64,000 bases of DNA. It comes from an uncultured Aquimarina sp. (lineage in GTDB: Bacteria; Bacteroidota; Bacteroidia; Flavobacteriales; Flavobacteriaceae). The first letter of the stretch is position 1. Each line of letters opens with the position of its first letter. The notes under the pieces are model-generated. The model was not told the DNA's origin. It saw nothing but the letters and a program-made list of their open reading frames with translations, and did not search any database. Shown here in pieces: positions 8,774 to 16,528 of the stretch. The DNA lies in NCBI GenBank assembly GCA_947496355.1, contig CANMCO010000008.1, forward strand, positions 1 to 64,000. Direction: 5' to 3'. The position numbers and the translations under genes were made by a program.

Positions 8774-10291
8774 ATGTCTAAGAAAATTGTAATCATTGGC
8801 TCTGGATTTTCATCTCTTTCTGCTGCATCTTATCTAGCAGATTTAGGATATGTAGTAGAGATCTATGAAAAAAATCCAACAATAGGTGGTAGAGCAAGAC
8901 AGTTAAAAAAAGAAGGGTTCACTTTTGACATAGGACCTTCATGGTATTGGATGCCCGATGTATTCGAAAGTTTTTTTAATGATTTTAACTGCTCTGTGTC
9001 TGATTTCTATACCTTAGAAAAACTTAATCCAGCATACAAAGTTTTCTTTAAAGACAATGAAAGTATTATAATAGAAGACACATTAGATAAAATATATAAA
9101 GCTTTTGAAGATGAGGAAAAGGGAAGCTCTCTAAAACTAAGAAAGTTTATCAAAACGGCTCAGGATAATTATAACATTGCAATCAAAAACTTAGTATATC
9201 GACCTGGTGTTTCTCCTTTAGAATTGGTTACAAAAGAAACCATTCAACGTATAGGTCAGTTTTTTAGCACTATTTCAAAAGAAGTCCGTAAGGAGTTTAA
9301 AAATGAAAAATTAATTCAAATACTTGAATTCCCTGTGTTGTTTCTGGGAGCAAAACCAAGTGACACTCCAGCTTTTTATAGCTTTATGAATTATGCTGAT
9401 TTTGGACTAGGAACCTGGCACCCAAAAGGAGGTATGTATCAGGTGATATTAGGAATGGAGAAATTAGCAAAATCTCTTGGAGTTAAAATCAACACTGATT
9501 CTAATGTTGAGAAAATAATTATTGAAAATGGTAAAGCAAAAAGTATAATAGTAAACTCTGAAAAAATTGATGCTGATATTGTTTTATGTGCAGCAGATTA
9601 TCATCACGGGGAAACATTATTAGAACCCAAATACAGGCAATATTCTGAAAAATATTGGGAGAATAGAACTTTTGCTCCATCCTCTTTACTCTTTTATGTA
9701 GGATTTAGTAAAAAATTAAAAAACGTTAATCATCATAATTTATTTTTTGACACAGATTTTGATGTACATGCAAGAGACATCTATGATGTCCCGAAATGGC
9801 CAGAAAAACCACTTTTTTATGCAAATTTTACATCACTAACAGATTCAGGTACAGCGCCAGAAGGTCAGGAGAATGGTTTTTTCCTCATTCCTCTGGCACC
9901 GGGAATAGAAGACACTCCTGAGTTAAGAGAAACCTATTTTGAAAAAATCATCACCCGTTTTGAAAATCTAACCAATCAAAATGTTAAAAATAATATTATC
10001 TTTAAGGAGTCCTTTTGTGTTAAAGACTTTGTAAAAGAATATAATTCATATAAAGGAAATGCATATGGTATGGCAAATACATTGTTGCAAACCGCATTTT
10101 TAAGACCTAAGTTGAAAAGCAAAAAAGTGCAAGGTTTATTTTTTACCGGACAACTAACCGTTCCCGGACCCGGAGTGCCGCCGTCACTAATCTCTGGAAA
10201 ACTAGTTGCCGGACTTATTGAAGCTCAATACAAACAGTCAAAAGAATTAAATTATAGTTTACAAAGTGAACCTAAAGCCATAAATTCTTAA
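8774..10291 (+). CDS. crtI: Phytoene desaturase
   Basis: A 505-residue FAD-dependent desaturase converting phytoene to lycopene. The N-terminal dinucleotide-binding fold is 'IVIIGSGFSSLSAASYLADLGY' followed by 'EKNPTIGGRARQLKKEGFTFDIGPSW', the CrtI signature. The C-terminal signature 'GLFFTGQLTVPGPGVPPSLISGKLVA' is intact. Length is normal for the family. It is followed by crtB after 11 bases and preceded by the MerR-type regulator. It acts at the membrane in the pathway to zeaxanthin-type pigments. Confidence 0.97.
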   Translation: MSKKIVIIGSGFSSLSAASYLADLGYVVEIYEKNPTIGGRARQLKKEGFTFDIGPSWYWMPDVFESFFNDFNCSVSDFYTLEKLNPAYKVFFKDNESIIIEDTLDKIYKAFEDEEKGSSLKLRKFIKTAQDNYNIAIKNLVYRPGVSPLELVTKETIQRIGQFFSTISKEVRKEFKNEKLIQILEFPVLFLGAKPSDTPAFYSFMNYADFGLGTWHPKGGMYQVILGMEKLAKSLGVKINTDSNVEKIIIENGKAKSIIVNSEKIDADIVLCAADYHHGETLLEPKYRQYSEKYWENRTFAPSSLLFYVGFSKKLKNVNHHNLFFDTDFDVHARDIYDVPKWPEKPLFYANFTSLTDSGTAPEGQENGFFLIPLAPGIEDTPELRETYFEKIITRFENLTNQNVKNNIIFKESFCVKDFVKEYNSYKGNAYGMANTLLQTAFLRPKLKSKKVQGLFFTGQLTVPGPGVPPSLISGKLVAGLIEAQYKQSKELNYSLQSEPKAINS

Positions 10292-10302
10292 AACCGAACC
10301 CT

Positions 10303-11142
10303 ATGAAAGTTATCTTTGACACAGTATCCTATCATTGTAGTAAAATTGTTACCAATTCGTATAGCACATCATTTTCTTTGGCTTCAAAAATGCTATCTAA
10401 TACCATAAGACAAGATATTTACAACATATATGGTTTTGTAAGATTTGCAGATGAAATTGTAGACACATTTCATGATTACAATAAAGAAGAGCTTTTTGAT
10501 GATTTTGAAAAAGAAATGTACAAAGCTATACAAAACAAGATAAGTTTAAACCCTATTCTTAACGCTTTTCAAAAAACCGTACATCAATATAATATTAAGC
10601 CAGAATTGTATGAAGCATTCATGAAAAGTATGCGACTAGATCTTCATAAAACTAATTATTTAACAGATGAAGAATACAAAGAATACATATATGGATCTGC
10701 CGATGTAGTAGGCTTAATGTGTCTGAAAGTATTCGTAAACGGTGATGAAAACAGATATGAAGAGCTAAAAGAAAGTGCAATGCATTTGGGATCTGCATTT
10801 CAGAAAGTAAACTTTTTACGAGACTTAAAAGCCGATTATGAAGACCTTGATAGAACATATTTTCCAAATACAGATCTTAAAAAATTAGATGAGCCCTCTA
10901 AAATGAGAATCATTAAGGAGATTGAAGAAGATTTTGAAAAAGGGCTTGTAGGTATTTTAAAACTACCAGTAGAAGCAAAATTTGGTGTGTATACAGCATT
11001 CATATATTACAAAAAACTACTCTACAAGCTTAGAAAAACACCTTCATTAGAAATAAAAAACACACGAATAAGAGTACCTAACTATCAAAAATTCGGATTG
11101 TTGGCTAAATCTTATTTTGATTATAGATTAAATCTAATTTAA
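10303..11142 (+). CDS. crtB: Phytoene synthase
   Basis: A 279-residue squalene/phytoene synthase family protein that condenses two geranylgeranyl diphosphates to phytoene. The first Asp-rich motif is 'VRFADEIVDTFHD', and the second is 'FQKVNFLRDLKADYEDLDRTYFP', both needed for Mg-diphosphate binding. Length is as expected. It lies 11 bases after crtI and 26 bases before the preferred start of crtZ; one operon. Confidence 0.96.
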   Translation: MKVIFDTVSYHCSKIVTNSYSTSFSLASKMLSNTIRQDIYNIYGFVRFADEIVDTFHDYNKEELFDDFEKEMYKAIQNKISLNPILNAFQKTVHQYNIKPELYEAFMKSMRLDLHKTNYLTDEEYKEYIYGSADVVGLMCLKVFVNGDENRYEELKESAMHLGSAFQKVNFLRDLKADYEDLDRTYFPNTDLKKLDEPSKMRIIKEIEEDFEKGLVGILKLPVEAKFGVYTAFIYYKKLLYKLRKTPSLEIKNTRIRVPNYQKFGLLAKSYFDYRLNLI

Positions 11143-11168
11143 CCGTATTTTTGCATAAAATTTTGCTT

Positions 11169-11618
11169 GTGAAAGTTTTCATTCAAATATTAGTCTTTCT
11201 AACCGCCTTTTCCATTATGGAATTTATGGCTTGGTTTACTCATAAATATGTGATGCATGGTTTTCTCTGGTCTCTGCACAAGGATCATCATCATAAAGAT
11301 CATGGTAGTTGGTGGGAGCGTAATGACTTTTTCTTTGTATTCTATGCAGTGGTAAGCATGTCTTGTATTTTATTTCATGATGCTGAGACATTTTGGATAG
11401 GAAGACCAATAGGTTTAGGGATTTTGGCTTATGGAATTGCTTATTTTATTGTGCACGATATTTTTATTCATCAGCGTTTCAAACTATTTAGAAATGCAAA
11501 TAATTGGTATGCCAAAGGCGTACGAAGGGCTCATAAAATACACCACAAAAATATAGGTAAAGAAAAAGGAGAATGCTTTGGCATGCTTGTAGTTCCTTTT
11601 AAATATTTTAAAAAATAA
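11169..11618 (+). CDS. crtZ: Beta-carotene hydroxylase (fatty acid hydroxylase superfamily)
   Basis: About 149 residues. The di-iron His clusters of CrtZ are present: 'THKYVMHGFLWSLHKDHHHKDHG', 'VHDIFIHQRF' and 'RAHKIHHKN', among hydrophobic segments. It adds 3-hydroxyl groups to beta-carotene. I prefer the GTG at 11169, giving 'MKVFIQILVF...MEFMAW' as usual for flavobacterial CrtZ; an in-frame TTG at 11151 would add six residues. The gene ends the operon and converges on the TlpA-like gene with only 2 bases between stops. No lycopene cyclase follows. Confidence 0.93.
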   Translation: MKVFIQILVFLTAFSIMEFMAWFTHKYVMHGFLWSLHKDHHHKDHGSWWERNDFFFVFYAVVSMSCILFHDAETFWIGRPIGLGILAYGIAYFIVHDIFIHQRFKLFRNANNWYAKGVRRAHKIHHKNIGKEKGECFGMLVVPFKYFKK

Positions 11619-11620
11619 AT

Positions 11621-12181
11621 TTACTCTGCCAATAAATTATCTATTATTTCTCTGACTTTGTCGCTATTCCAATTCCAAGCATTTGATTTATCGATAACAA
11701 TATTTCCTTTTTTATCAATAAGATATGTTTGAGGAACAGGATCATTTATAAAAGGTTCAGGATGCTCGGATAATGCTCTGTACACAGGGTAATTATATTT
11801 TTTAGCATTCATAAATTTCGAAATATCTTCATCTACCTCGTTTGTAACGAACAAAAACATAACATTTTCTTGATAATCATTATACAACTCTTGTAATGAA
11901 GGCATTTCTGCAATGCAAGGCGGACACCAGGTAGCCCAATAATTAATCAAAACGACTTTATCTTTGGCTATAGTAAAATCAATAGACTCGGTATTTACCC
12001 CATGCAATTTCCAATCATATGACGCCACTTGTTTTCTGTCTTCTACATTAACTACTCCAGGGCTGAAACTAAAGATTCTGGTCAAAAATATTTGCATCAT
12101 TCCTCTTGTATTTGGTATAAAAAATAACACTAATAGAATTACAAAAAGGGCGTTCGATACATTCTTTTTATTGAATTTCAT
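11621..12181 (-). CDS. TlpA-like thiol-disulfide oxidoreductase, membrane-anchored
   Basis: A 186-residue protein with an N-terminal membrane anchor (about 10-24) and a thioredoxin fold. The active site is C86-P-P-C89 in 'INYWATWCPPCIAEMPSLQELY', and the cis-Pro region is 'PVPQTYLIDKKGNIV'. The TlpA/ResA/DsbE subgroup reduces periplasmic disulfides, for example for cytochrome c maturation, but no such genes are near. It converges with crtZ. A hairpin at 12235-12259 lies upstream and probably ends the preceding lipoprotein transcript. Confidence 0.9.
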   Translation of the reverse strand: MKFNKKNVSNALFVILLVLFFIPNTRGMMQIFLTRIFSFSPGVVNVEDRKQVASYDWKLHGVNTESIDFTIAKDKVVLINYWATWCPPCIAEMPSLQELYNDYQENVMFLFVTNEVDEDISKFMNAKKYNYPVYRALSEHPEPFINDPVPQTYLIDKKGNIVIDKSNAWNWNSDKVREIIDNLLAE

Positions 12182-12234
12182 TTATCTATGATTAAGTATA
12201 ATATTCTAAAGTTTTGACAAATCTATAAATTAAT

Positions 12235-12259
12235 AAAGCGCAATCAATGATTGCGCTTT
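12235..12259. terminator. Palindromic terminator
   Basis: AAAGCGCAA and TTGCGCTTT pair around TCAATGA, whose ends can pair further. The T-run is short on both strands. It lies about 95 bases downstream of the repeat lipoprotein gene (minus strand). Confidence 0.6.
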
Positions 12260-12353
12260 AAAACTAACAAAAAAACAACGAACTAAGTTGATAGTGTTCC
12301 CTTATATAAGGAGGTAATCATTCAGTTCGAATGAATAAATTGTTTTTATGTTA

Positions 12354-13754
12354 TTAATTACGAGTAACCTGGATAGAATTAGATAGATCAAATGTTCCGG
12401 TTATACCGCTCACTGTAGTTGCCATTTTAAGATTTGAATCATTCTCATAACGCGCATACCAAATAAAACAAACCCCAGCTCCCGCTGCATTAAAATCTAC
12501 TCCTTCAACATCTGCCAATGTATCAGGAGCACCTAAAATATTCCCCATGTCATCGGTAATAACCCATGTACTATTTGTTCCAAATACGTTAGTTGAATCC
12601 AATGTAATACCACTTACAAAATCAGAAGTCATATCAACAGTAAAAGTAAAAGGCCCTCCTGATATCTTTCCGGCATTTGTAACCTGGTTACGAGTTACTT
12701 CTATAGAGTTGGACAAGTCGAATGTTCCTGTAATTTCTGGAACAGTTGCTGCTGTCGTGATAGTAGAATCGTCTTCATAACGAGCATACCAGATAAAACA
12801 AGTTCCTACTCCTGCATCATCAAAGTTTACTCCTTCTACCATTTCTAATGTTCCTGGTCGACCCAAAATATTTCCCATATCATCTGTAATCACCCAAGTA
12901 CTATTGGCACCAAATGCATTGGCATTATCAAGTGTTATTCCTGACACAAAATCTGCTTCGCCATCTACATCAAATTCAAATGGTCCTCCAGAAATTGTTC
13001 CAGCATTTGTCACTTGGTTACGAACCACCTCGATAGAGTTTGATAAATCAAACATTCCTGTAATTTCGGCTACCGTAGCTGCAGTTGTGATATTAGAATC
13101 ATCTTCAAAACGAGCATACCAAATAAAACAAGTTCCTGCCCCTGCTTCATCAAAATTGACTCCTTCGACCATTTCTAGTGTCCCAGGACGTCCCAAAATA
13201 TTTCCTGCATCATCAGTAATTACCCAAGTACTATTGGTACCGAAAGCATTAGCATTATCAAGTGTAATTCCCGATACAAAATCTGGTTCTCCATCAACAT
13301 CAAATTCAAATGGCCCTCCAGAAATACTTCCGGCATTAGTAACTTGATTACGAATCACTTCAATAGAATTGGATAAATCAAATGTTCCAGTAATTTCTGC
13401 TACCGTAGCGGCTGTAGTGATATTAGAATCATCTTCAAAACGGGCATACCAAATAAAACAAGTTCCTGCACCCGCTTCATCAAAATTGACTCCCTCGACC
13501 ATTTCTAGTGTTCCTGGACGTCCTAAAATACTCCCTGCATCATCGGTAATAACCCAAGTACGATTAGTACCTACAGAAGTAGACGAATCCAAAGTGATTC
13601 CGGTCACAAAATCAGGTTCCCCATCAACGTCAAATTCAAACGGTCCTCCCGCTATAGTTCCTGCATTCACCACAGGTGTATTATCATCATCGTCACTACA
13701 AGAGACTGCAATAAAACCTATTGCTAAAACCCCTATAATTAATTTTTTAAACAT
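12354..13754 (-). CDS. Lipoprotein of four tandem 110-residue repeats
   Basis: A 466-residue lipoprotein: signal peptide, lipobox AVSC (Cys19), Asp-rich tether, then four repeats of exactly 110 residues starting at residue 30 (the last lacks three). Each contains 'GGPFEFDVDGEPDFVSGITL', 'TWVITDD.GNILG', 'LEMVEGVNFDEAGAG', a single conserved Cys in 'CFIWYARFEDDS', and a final 'FDLSNSIEV.RN'. I recall similar repeats in large secreted proteins of Lewinella-like bacteria, where each repeat has extra Cys residues; here most are missing. No enzyme signature is seen. A surface or adhesive role is inference. The gene stands alone between a terminator and a Crp/Fnr gene. Confidence 0.85.
   Translation of the reverse strand: MFKKLIIGVLAIGFIAVSCSDDDDNTPVVNAGTIAGGPFEFDVDGEPDFVTGITLDSSTSVGTNRTWVITDDAGSILGRPGTLEMVEGVNFDEAGAGTCFIWYARFEDDSNITTAATVAEITGTFDLSNSIEVIRNQVTNAGSISGGPFEFDVDGEPDFVSGITLDNANAFGTNSTWVITDDAGNILGRPGTLEMVEGVNFDEAGAGTCFIWYARFEDDSNITTAATVAEITGMFDLSNSIEVVRNQVTNAGTISGGPFEFDVDGEADFVSGITLDNANAFGANSTWVITDDMGNILGRPGTLEMVEGVNFDDAGVGTCFIWYARYEDDSTITTAATVPEITGTFDLSNSIEVTRNQVTNAGKISGGPFTFTVDMTSDFVSGITLDSTNVFGTNSTWVITDDMGNILGAPDTLADVEGVDFNAAGAGVCFIWYARYENDSNLKMATTVSGITGTFDLSNSIQVTRN
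12357..13667 (-). repeat. Four tandem 330-bp coding repeats
   Basis: Units at 13338-13667, 13008-13337, 12678-13007 and 12357-12677 encode the 110-residue repeats. The two central units and the first are very similar at DNA level, and the 3'-most unit is the most diverged. Unit length is kept to the codon, with no linker between units. Such arrays can expand or contract by recombination. Confidence 0.93.
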
Positions 13755-13827
13755 TGCTTTTCTTTTTATGATTATTAGATCATAAAAATATTGACAACTA
13801 ACTTATTAAAGTGTTAGCCATCTAACA

Positions 13828-14496
13828 TTAGGCAACATTTTTTAATCGAATTTCTTTTCTATTGAAATCAATAATATTAGAGCCTTTCAATTCATTAAGA
13901 ATAATATTTAAGGTAGGTCTGGATGTACCGATAAGATTAGCGATGTCTTTTTGCGTGTAAGGATGTTCTATTACCATATCCCCAGTATCAGGACAGCAGT
14001 GCCCATAATCTTCTTTTAGTTCATTTAAAAATTCTAGTAATCGTGTTTTGGTATCTTTAAAAAGTAGCACTTGCAATCTCCTTTCTAATCGCTTAAAGCG
14101 CAACCCAATAAACTTATAAATTTTTAGGCTAAAGGATTGATTATCTCTCATAAGTCCATGCATAGTTTCCACACCAATTGGACAAATAGAAGTGGTATTA
14201 TCAACCGATTGCGCAAATTCAGTTCTTTTATTTACCCCAAGTATTGCTTTTTCTCCAAAAATCTCCCCTCTTGTAAGAATAGCCTTTATTACTTCATGTC
14301 CGTCTTCTGCATAATATCCGATTTTCACTTTTCCCTTTTCAATAAGATAAACTTTATTCGCAGAATCTTCTTCAAAATAAATATAATCGTTTTTTCGATA
14401 AGCATCAAAATCGTGGTCTTTTTTATACCTTTTGAATTTATGAGGGCATAATACCTTAAAAAGATTTGCATCCTCAAAAAACCAGATAGCACTCAT
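13828..14496 (-). CDS. Crp/Fnr-family transcription regulator
   Basis: A 222-residue protein. The cyclic-nucleotide-type beta-roll (about 35-125) contains 'KNDYIYFEEDSANKVYLIEKGKVKIGYYAEDGHEVIKAIL' and 'GEIFGEKAILG'. The dimer helix is about 127-150. The C-terminal Crp-type helix-turn-helix is 'YTQKDIANLIGTSRPTLNIILNELK'. No Fnr-type N-terminal Cys cluster is seen; Cys residues at 17 and in 'GHCCPDTGD' are not in that arrangement. Effector and targets are unknown. It stands alone, between the repeat lipoprotein and a 500-base intergenic region. Confidence 0.92.
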   Translation of the reverse strand: MSAIWFFEDANLFKVLCPHKFKRYKKDHDFDAYRKNDYIYFEEDSANKVYLIEKGKVKIGYYAEDGHEVIKAILTRGEIFGEKAILGVNKRTEFAQSVDNTTSICPIGVETMHGLMRDNQSFSLKIYKFIGLRFKRLERRLQVLLFKDTKTRLLEFLNELKEDYGHCCPDTGDMVIEHPYTQKDIANLIGTSRPTLNIILNELKGSNIIDFNRKEIRLKNVA

Positions 14497-14999
14497 AATG
14501 ATTGTGTTTAAAAGTTAGTTATCTTTTATGTCGCTTGAAACTGAAAAACCTTACTCAAAGTTGCCGAAAGAGCATATAAAAATTATCCTATTTTGTGATT
14601 TTTTTGAAATATGGATAAGAATTATTCTTGTGCCTACTCACATAGTTTTTATTCTAGTAGTACATATGCAAATTGTAAATATTTACTTCACACACCCAGG
14701 ATAGCTATATCGTAAGGTTGATTACAAATTATAAAGAGATTATCTAAAAAGTAAATTTTCTGATCAATCTGACCGGAGAATATGCTTTTTAGATAATCTC
14801 AAAAAATTAAAACTGATTCCTTATATATGAATCAAGCCAACTAATAATAAAGTTGTTAAAAATTATGACCTAGTCATTCTGATCTTGATTAGGAATGTTC
14901 TCTCAGCATTTTTTGCCCAACAAAATTCTTAAAAACTTTGATTTAAAAAAACTATCACATTTTTAATAGCCATATTTTGGTAGTACAAAGGTTAGTCAG
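14497..14999. other. Intergenic region, 503 bp
   Basis: AT-rich, between the Crp/Fnr gene start and the metalloprotease stop. It holds the long inverted repeat at 14736-14800 and presumably the Crp/Fnr promoter near 14500-14600. I see no coding potential in it. Confidence 0.6.
14736..14800 (-). terminator. Large inverted repeat, 16-bp perfect arms
   Basis: GAGATTATCTAAAAAG (14736-14751) and its exact reverse complement (14785-14800) flank a 33-nt loop. It lies about 200 bases after the stop of the metalloprotease gene. On the minus strand the helix is followed by CTTTATAATTTG, a weak T-tract, so termination is plausible; an RNA structure with another role is possible. Confidence 0.6.
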
Positions 15000-16073
15000 T
15001 TAGTTACGTACTACACGAAAAGAAGAAATTACATCATTCCATCCGTATTGCACTAAACAATCGATATTAGAAGTGGCACTTGCGGCACGACCGTTAAAAT
15101 TACCATTGACATATATTATAATCTTATACCCTTGTGCTACTTTGAAACTAGAGATATCATCGTTTCTTGTTCCGTTACCTATTAGATCATTAACATCATA
15201 ATTACCTAATCCATAATTTTGAGAGCTTCCTCCATATGAGCAATCTCTGTAAACGGTTACTATATTAGTGTTTCCTCCACCGCCGCCACTTCCGGGGTAT
15301 AGAGTACGAATAGAAACCAAATCAAAATTAGTGAACCCTCGCCAAGGTAACACAGAAGAATTCATTACAGAATTAGGATCTCTTAGTGGGGTTCCTTCAA
15401 TTACAGAACCTCTATTCTGATTGGTATGAAGCAGTCCGAAATTATGCCCCATTTCATGAACCATAGTAAACAGCTTTCTTCCAGATTCCATACTGTTGAA
15501 TCTTGTATTAATTTCAATCCAGCTACCAACTCTTCTTGAAGCATTGGGCAACAACGCTCTTGCTACCCAGTTTTCATTAGAAAAACCATTAAAAATACGT
15601 GCATCTGCCCTATTCCTATCATTGGTTAAAGAGATTCGTAATCCTGATCCGCTAATTGCATTATATTGCGCCACCGCTCCATTGATAGCCGTTTTCCATG
15701 ACTGCGGCACGTTACTTTCTACAAAATAAGTAACACTACGGGCGTTATTTGCACTAACAATGTATGTACCACGTCGTTGTTTAGTATGAATATCGACATC
15801 TAAACCGTCTCTTTTGATATAATTATCGACTTCACTTCTTAAAATTAGAAGATCCCCGCCGATAATGAACATATCAGTTTCCTGATCGAACTTAATTTCA
15901 TCTTTTTCAAATCCTGAATTTACAAGAAAGGAATAGTACTTGTCTAAATCGGTAGCTGAATTTACTGAATCCTCAAATTCTTCATTAGAACATGATATAA
16001 AAAATGTTGTAGCTACTATTACCAAATTAATGGCAAAGTTTTTTCTAAAATGTTGAATACTTCGTGTTTTCAT
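15000..16073 (-). CDS. Secreted metzincin metalloprotease (M57-like) with C-terminal beta/gamma-crystallin domain
   Basis: A 357-residue lipoprotein (lipobox ISC, Cys28). A propeptide-like region (about 40-110) is followed by a zinc protease domain with H206-E-x-x-H210-x-x-G213-x-x-H216 and a Met-turn in 'PNSVMNSSV' (about 233-241), the full metzincin layout. The M57 'dual-action' protease family fits. A Gly-rich linker (261-268) leads to a beta/gamma-crystallin fold (about 270-357) with 'TVYRDCSYGGSSQNY' and 'NDVISSFRV'. The same fold occurs twice in the peptidase-like protein at 30717-32357. Substrate unknown; probably surface-attached extracellular degradation. Confidence 0.88.
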   Translation of the reverse strand: MKTRSIQHFRKNFAINLVIVATTFFISCSNEEFEDSVNSATDLDKYYSFLVNSGFEKDEIKFDQETDMFIIGGDLLILRSEVDNYIKRDGLDVDIHTKQRRGTYIVSANNARSVTYFVESNVPQSWKTAINGAVAQYNAISGSGLRISLTNDRNRADARIFNGFSNENWVARALLPNASRRVGSWIEINTRFNSMESGRKLFTMVHEMGHNFGLLHTNQNRGSVIEGTPLRDPNSVMNSSVLPWRGFTNFDLVSIRTLYPGSGGGGGNTNIVTVYRDCSYGGSSQNYGLGNYDVNDLIGNGTRNDDISSFKVAQGYKIIIYVNGNFNGRAASATSNIDCLVQYGWNDVISSFRVVRN

Positions 16074-16528
16074 ACGTATAAGTTTATTATTAAAAATGAA
16101 TTTGTGTTGTATGAAAATATTAGAATCGTATTTCTAAGAAAAATAAATTAGCTATGTAGACACAACCTATAGCTTAACAACTAAAAATATATGCTATTTG
16201 ACAAATTAGATACAAAAGATAATCAACAGGAAAATAATTTTTAGTATTGATTATCTAAATATGGATATATGGTAATCAGTTTTATAAAGCAATAGAAAAC
16301 AATAAGATTCTTGAAACCAACTATGAGTAAGTCTGAGTCATCAAAGAATTATTTGGATGAAATCATTTGTTGCTATGCATTCAAATAAAAAAAATAGCTA
16401 ACAAGAACTATTGATTCTTTTTATCATTACAAACTTGATCAGAATATTAATCTTTTATTAAAAAATAAAACTCCTCAAGATGTTTCCTGAGGAGTTTATA
16501 TATTAAAACAGCGTATAATTAAGTTCTA
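16074..16528. other. Intergenic region, 455 bp
   Basis: AT-rich spacer between the metalloprotease start and the aconitase stop. Apart from the aconitase terminator at 16468-16497 and presumably the protease promoter at its left end, I see nothing recognisable. A 21-codon ATG frame at 16323-16388 has no supporting signals. Confidence 0.6.
16468..16497 (-). terminator. Terminator of aconitase gene
   Basis: AAACTCCTCA and TGAGGAGTTT pair with a 10-nt loop. On the minus strand it is followed by TTTTATTTTTTAA. It lies 32 bases after the aconitase stop. Confidence 0.88.

Noticed and set aside
12904..13785. Long open frames on the plus strand opposite the repeat lipoprotein.
   Set aside because: They repeat with the same 330-bp period and are the mirror of the Ser/Pro-poor coding strand; shadow frames of a repetitive gene.
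16323..16388. A 21-codon ATG frame with two Cys in the spacer before aconitase.
   Set aside because: Very short, no promoter box, no ribosome-site-like sequence, no terminator of its own; such frames are expected by chance in this spacer.
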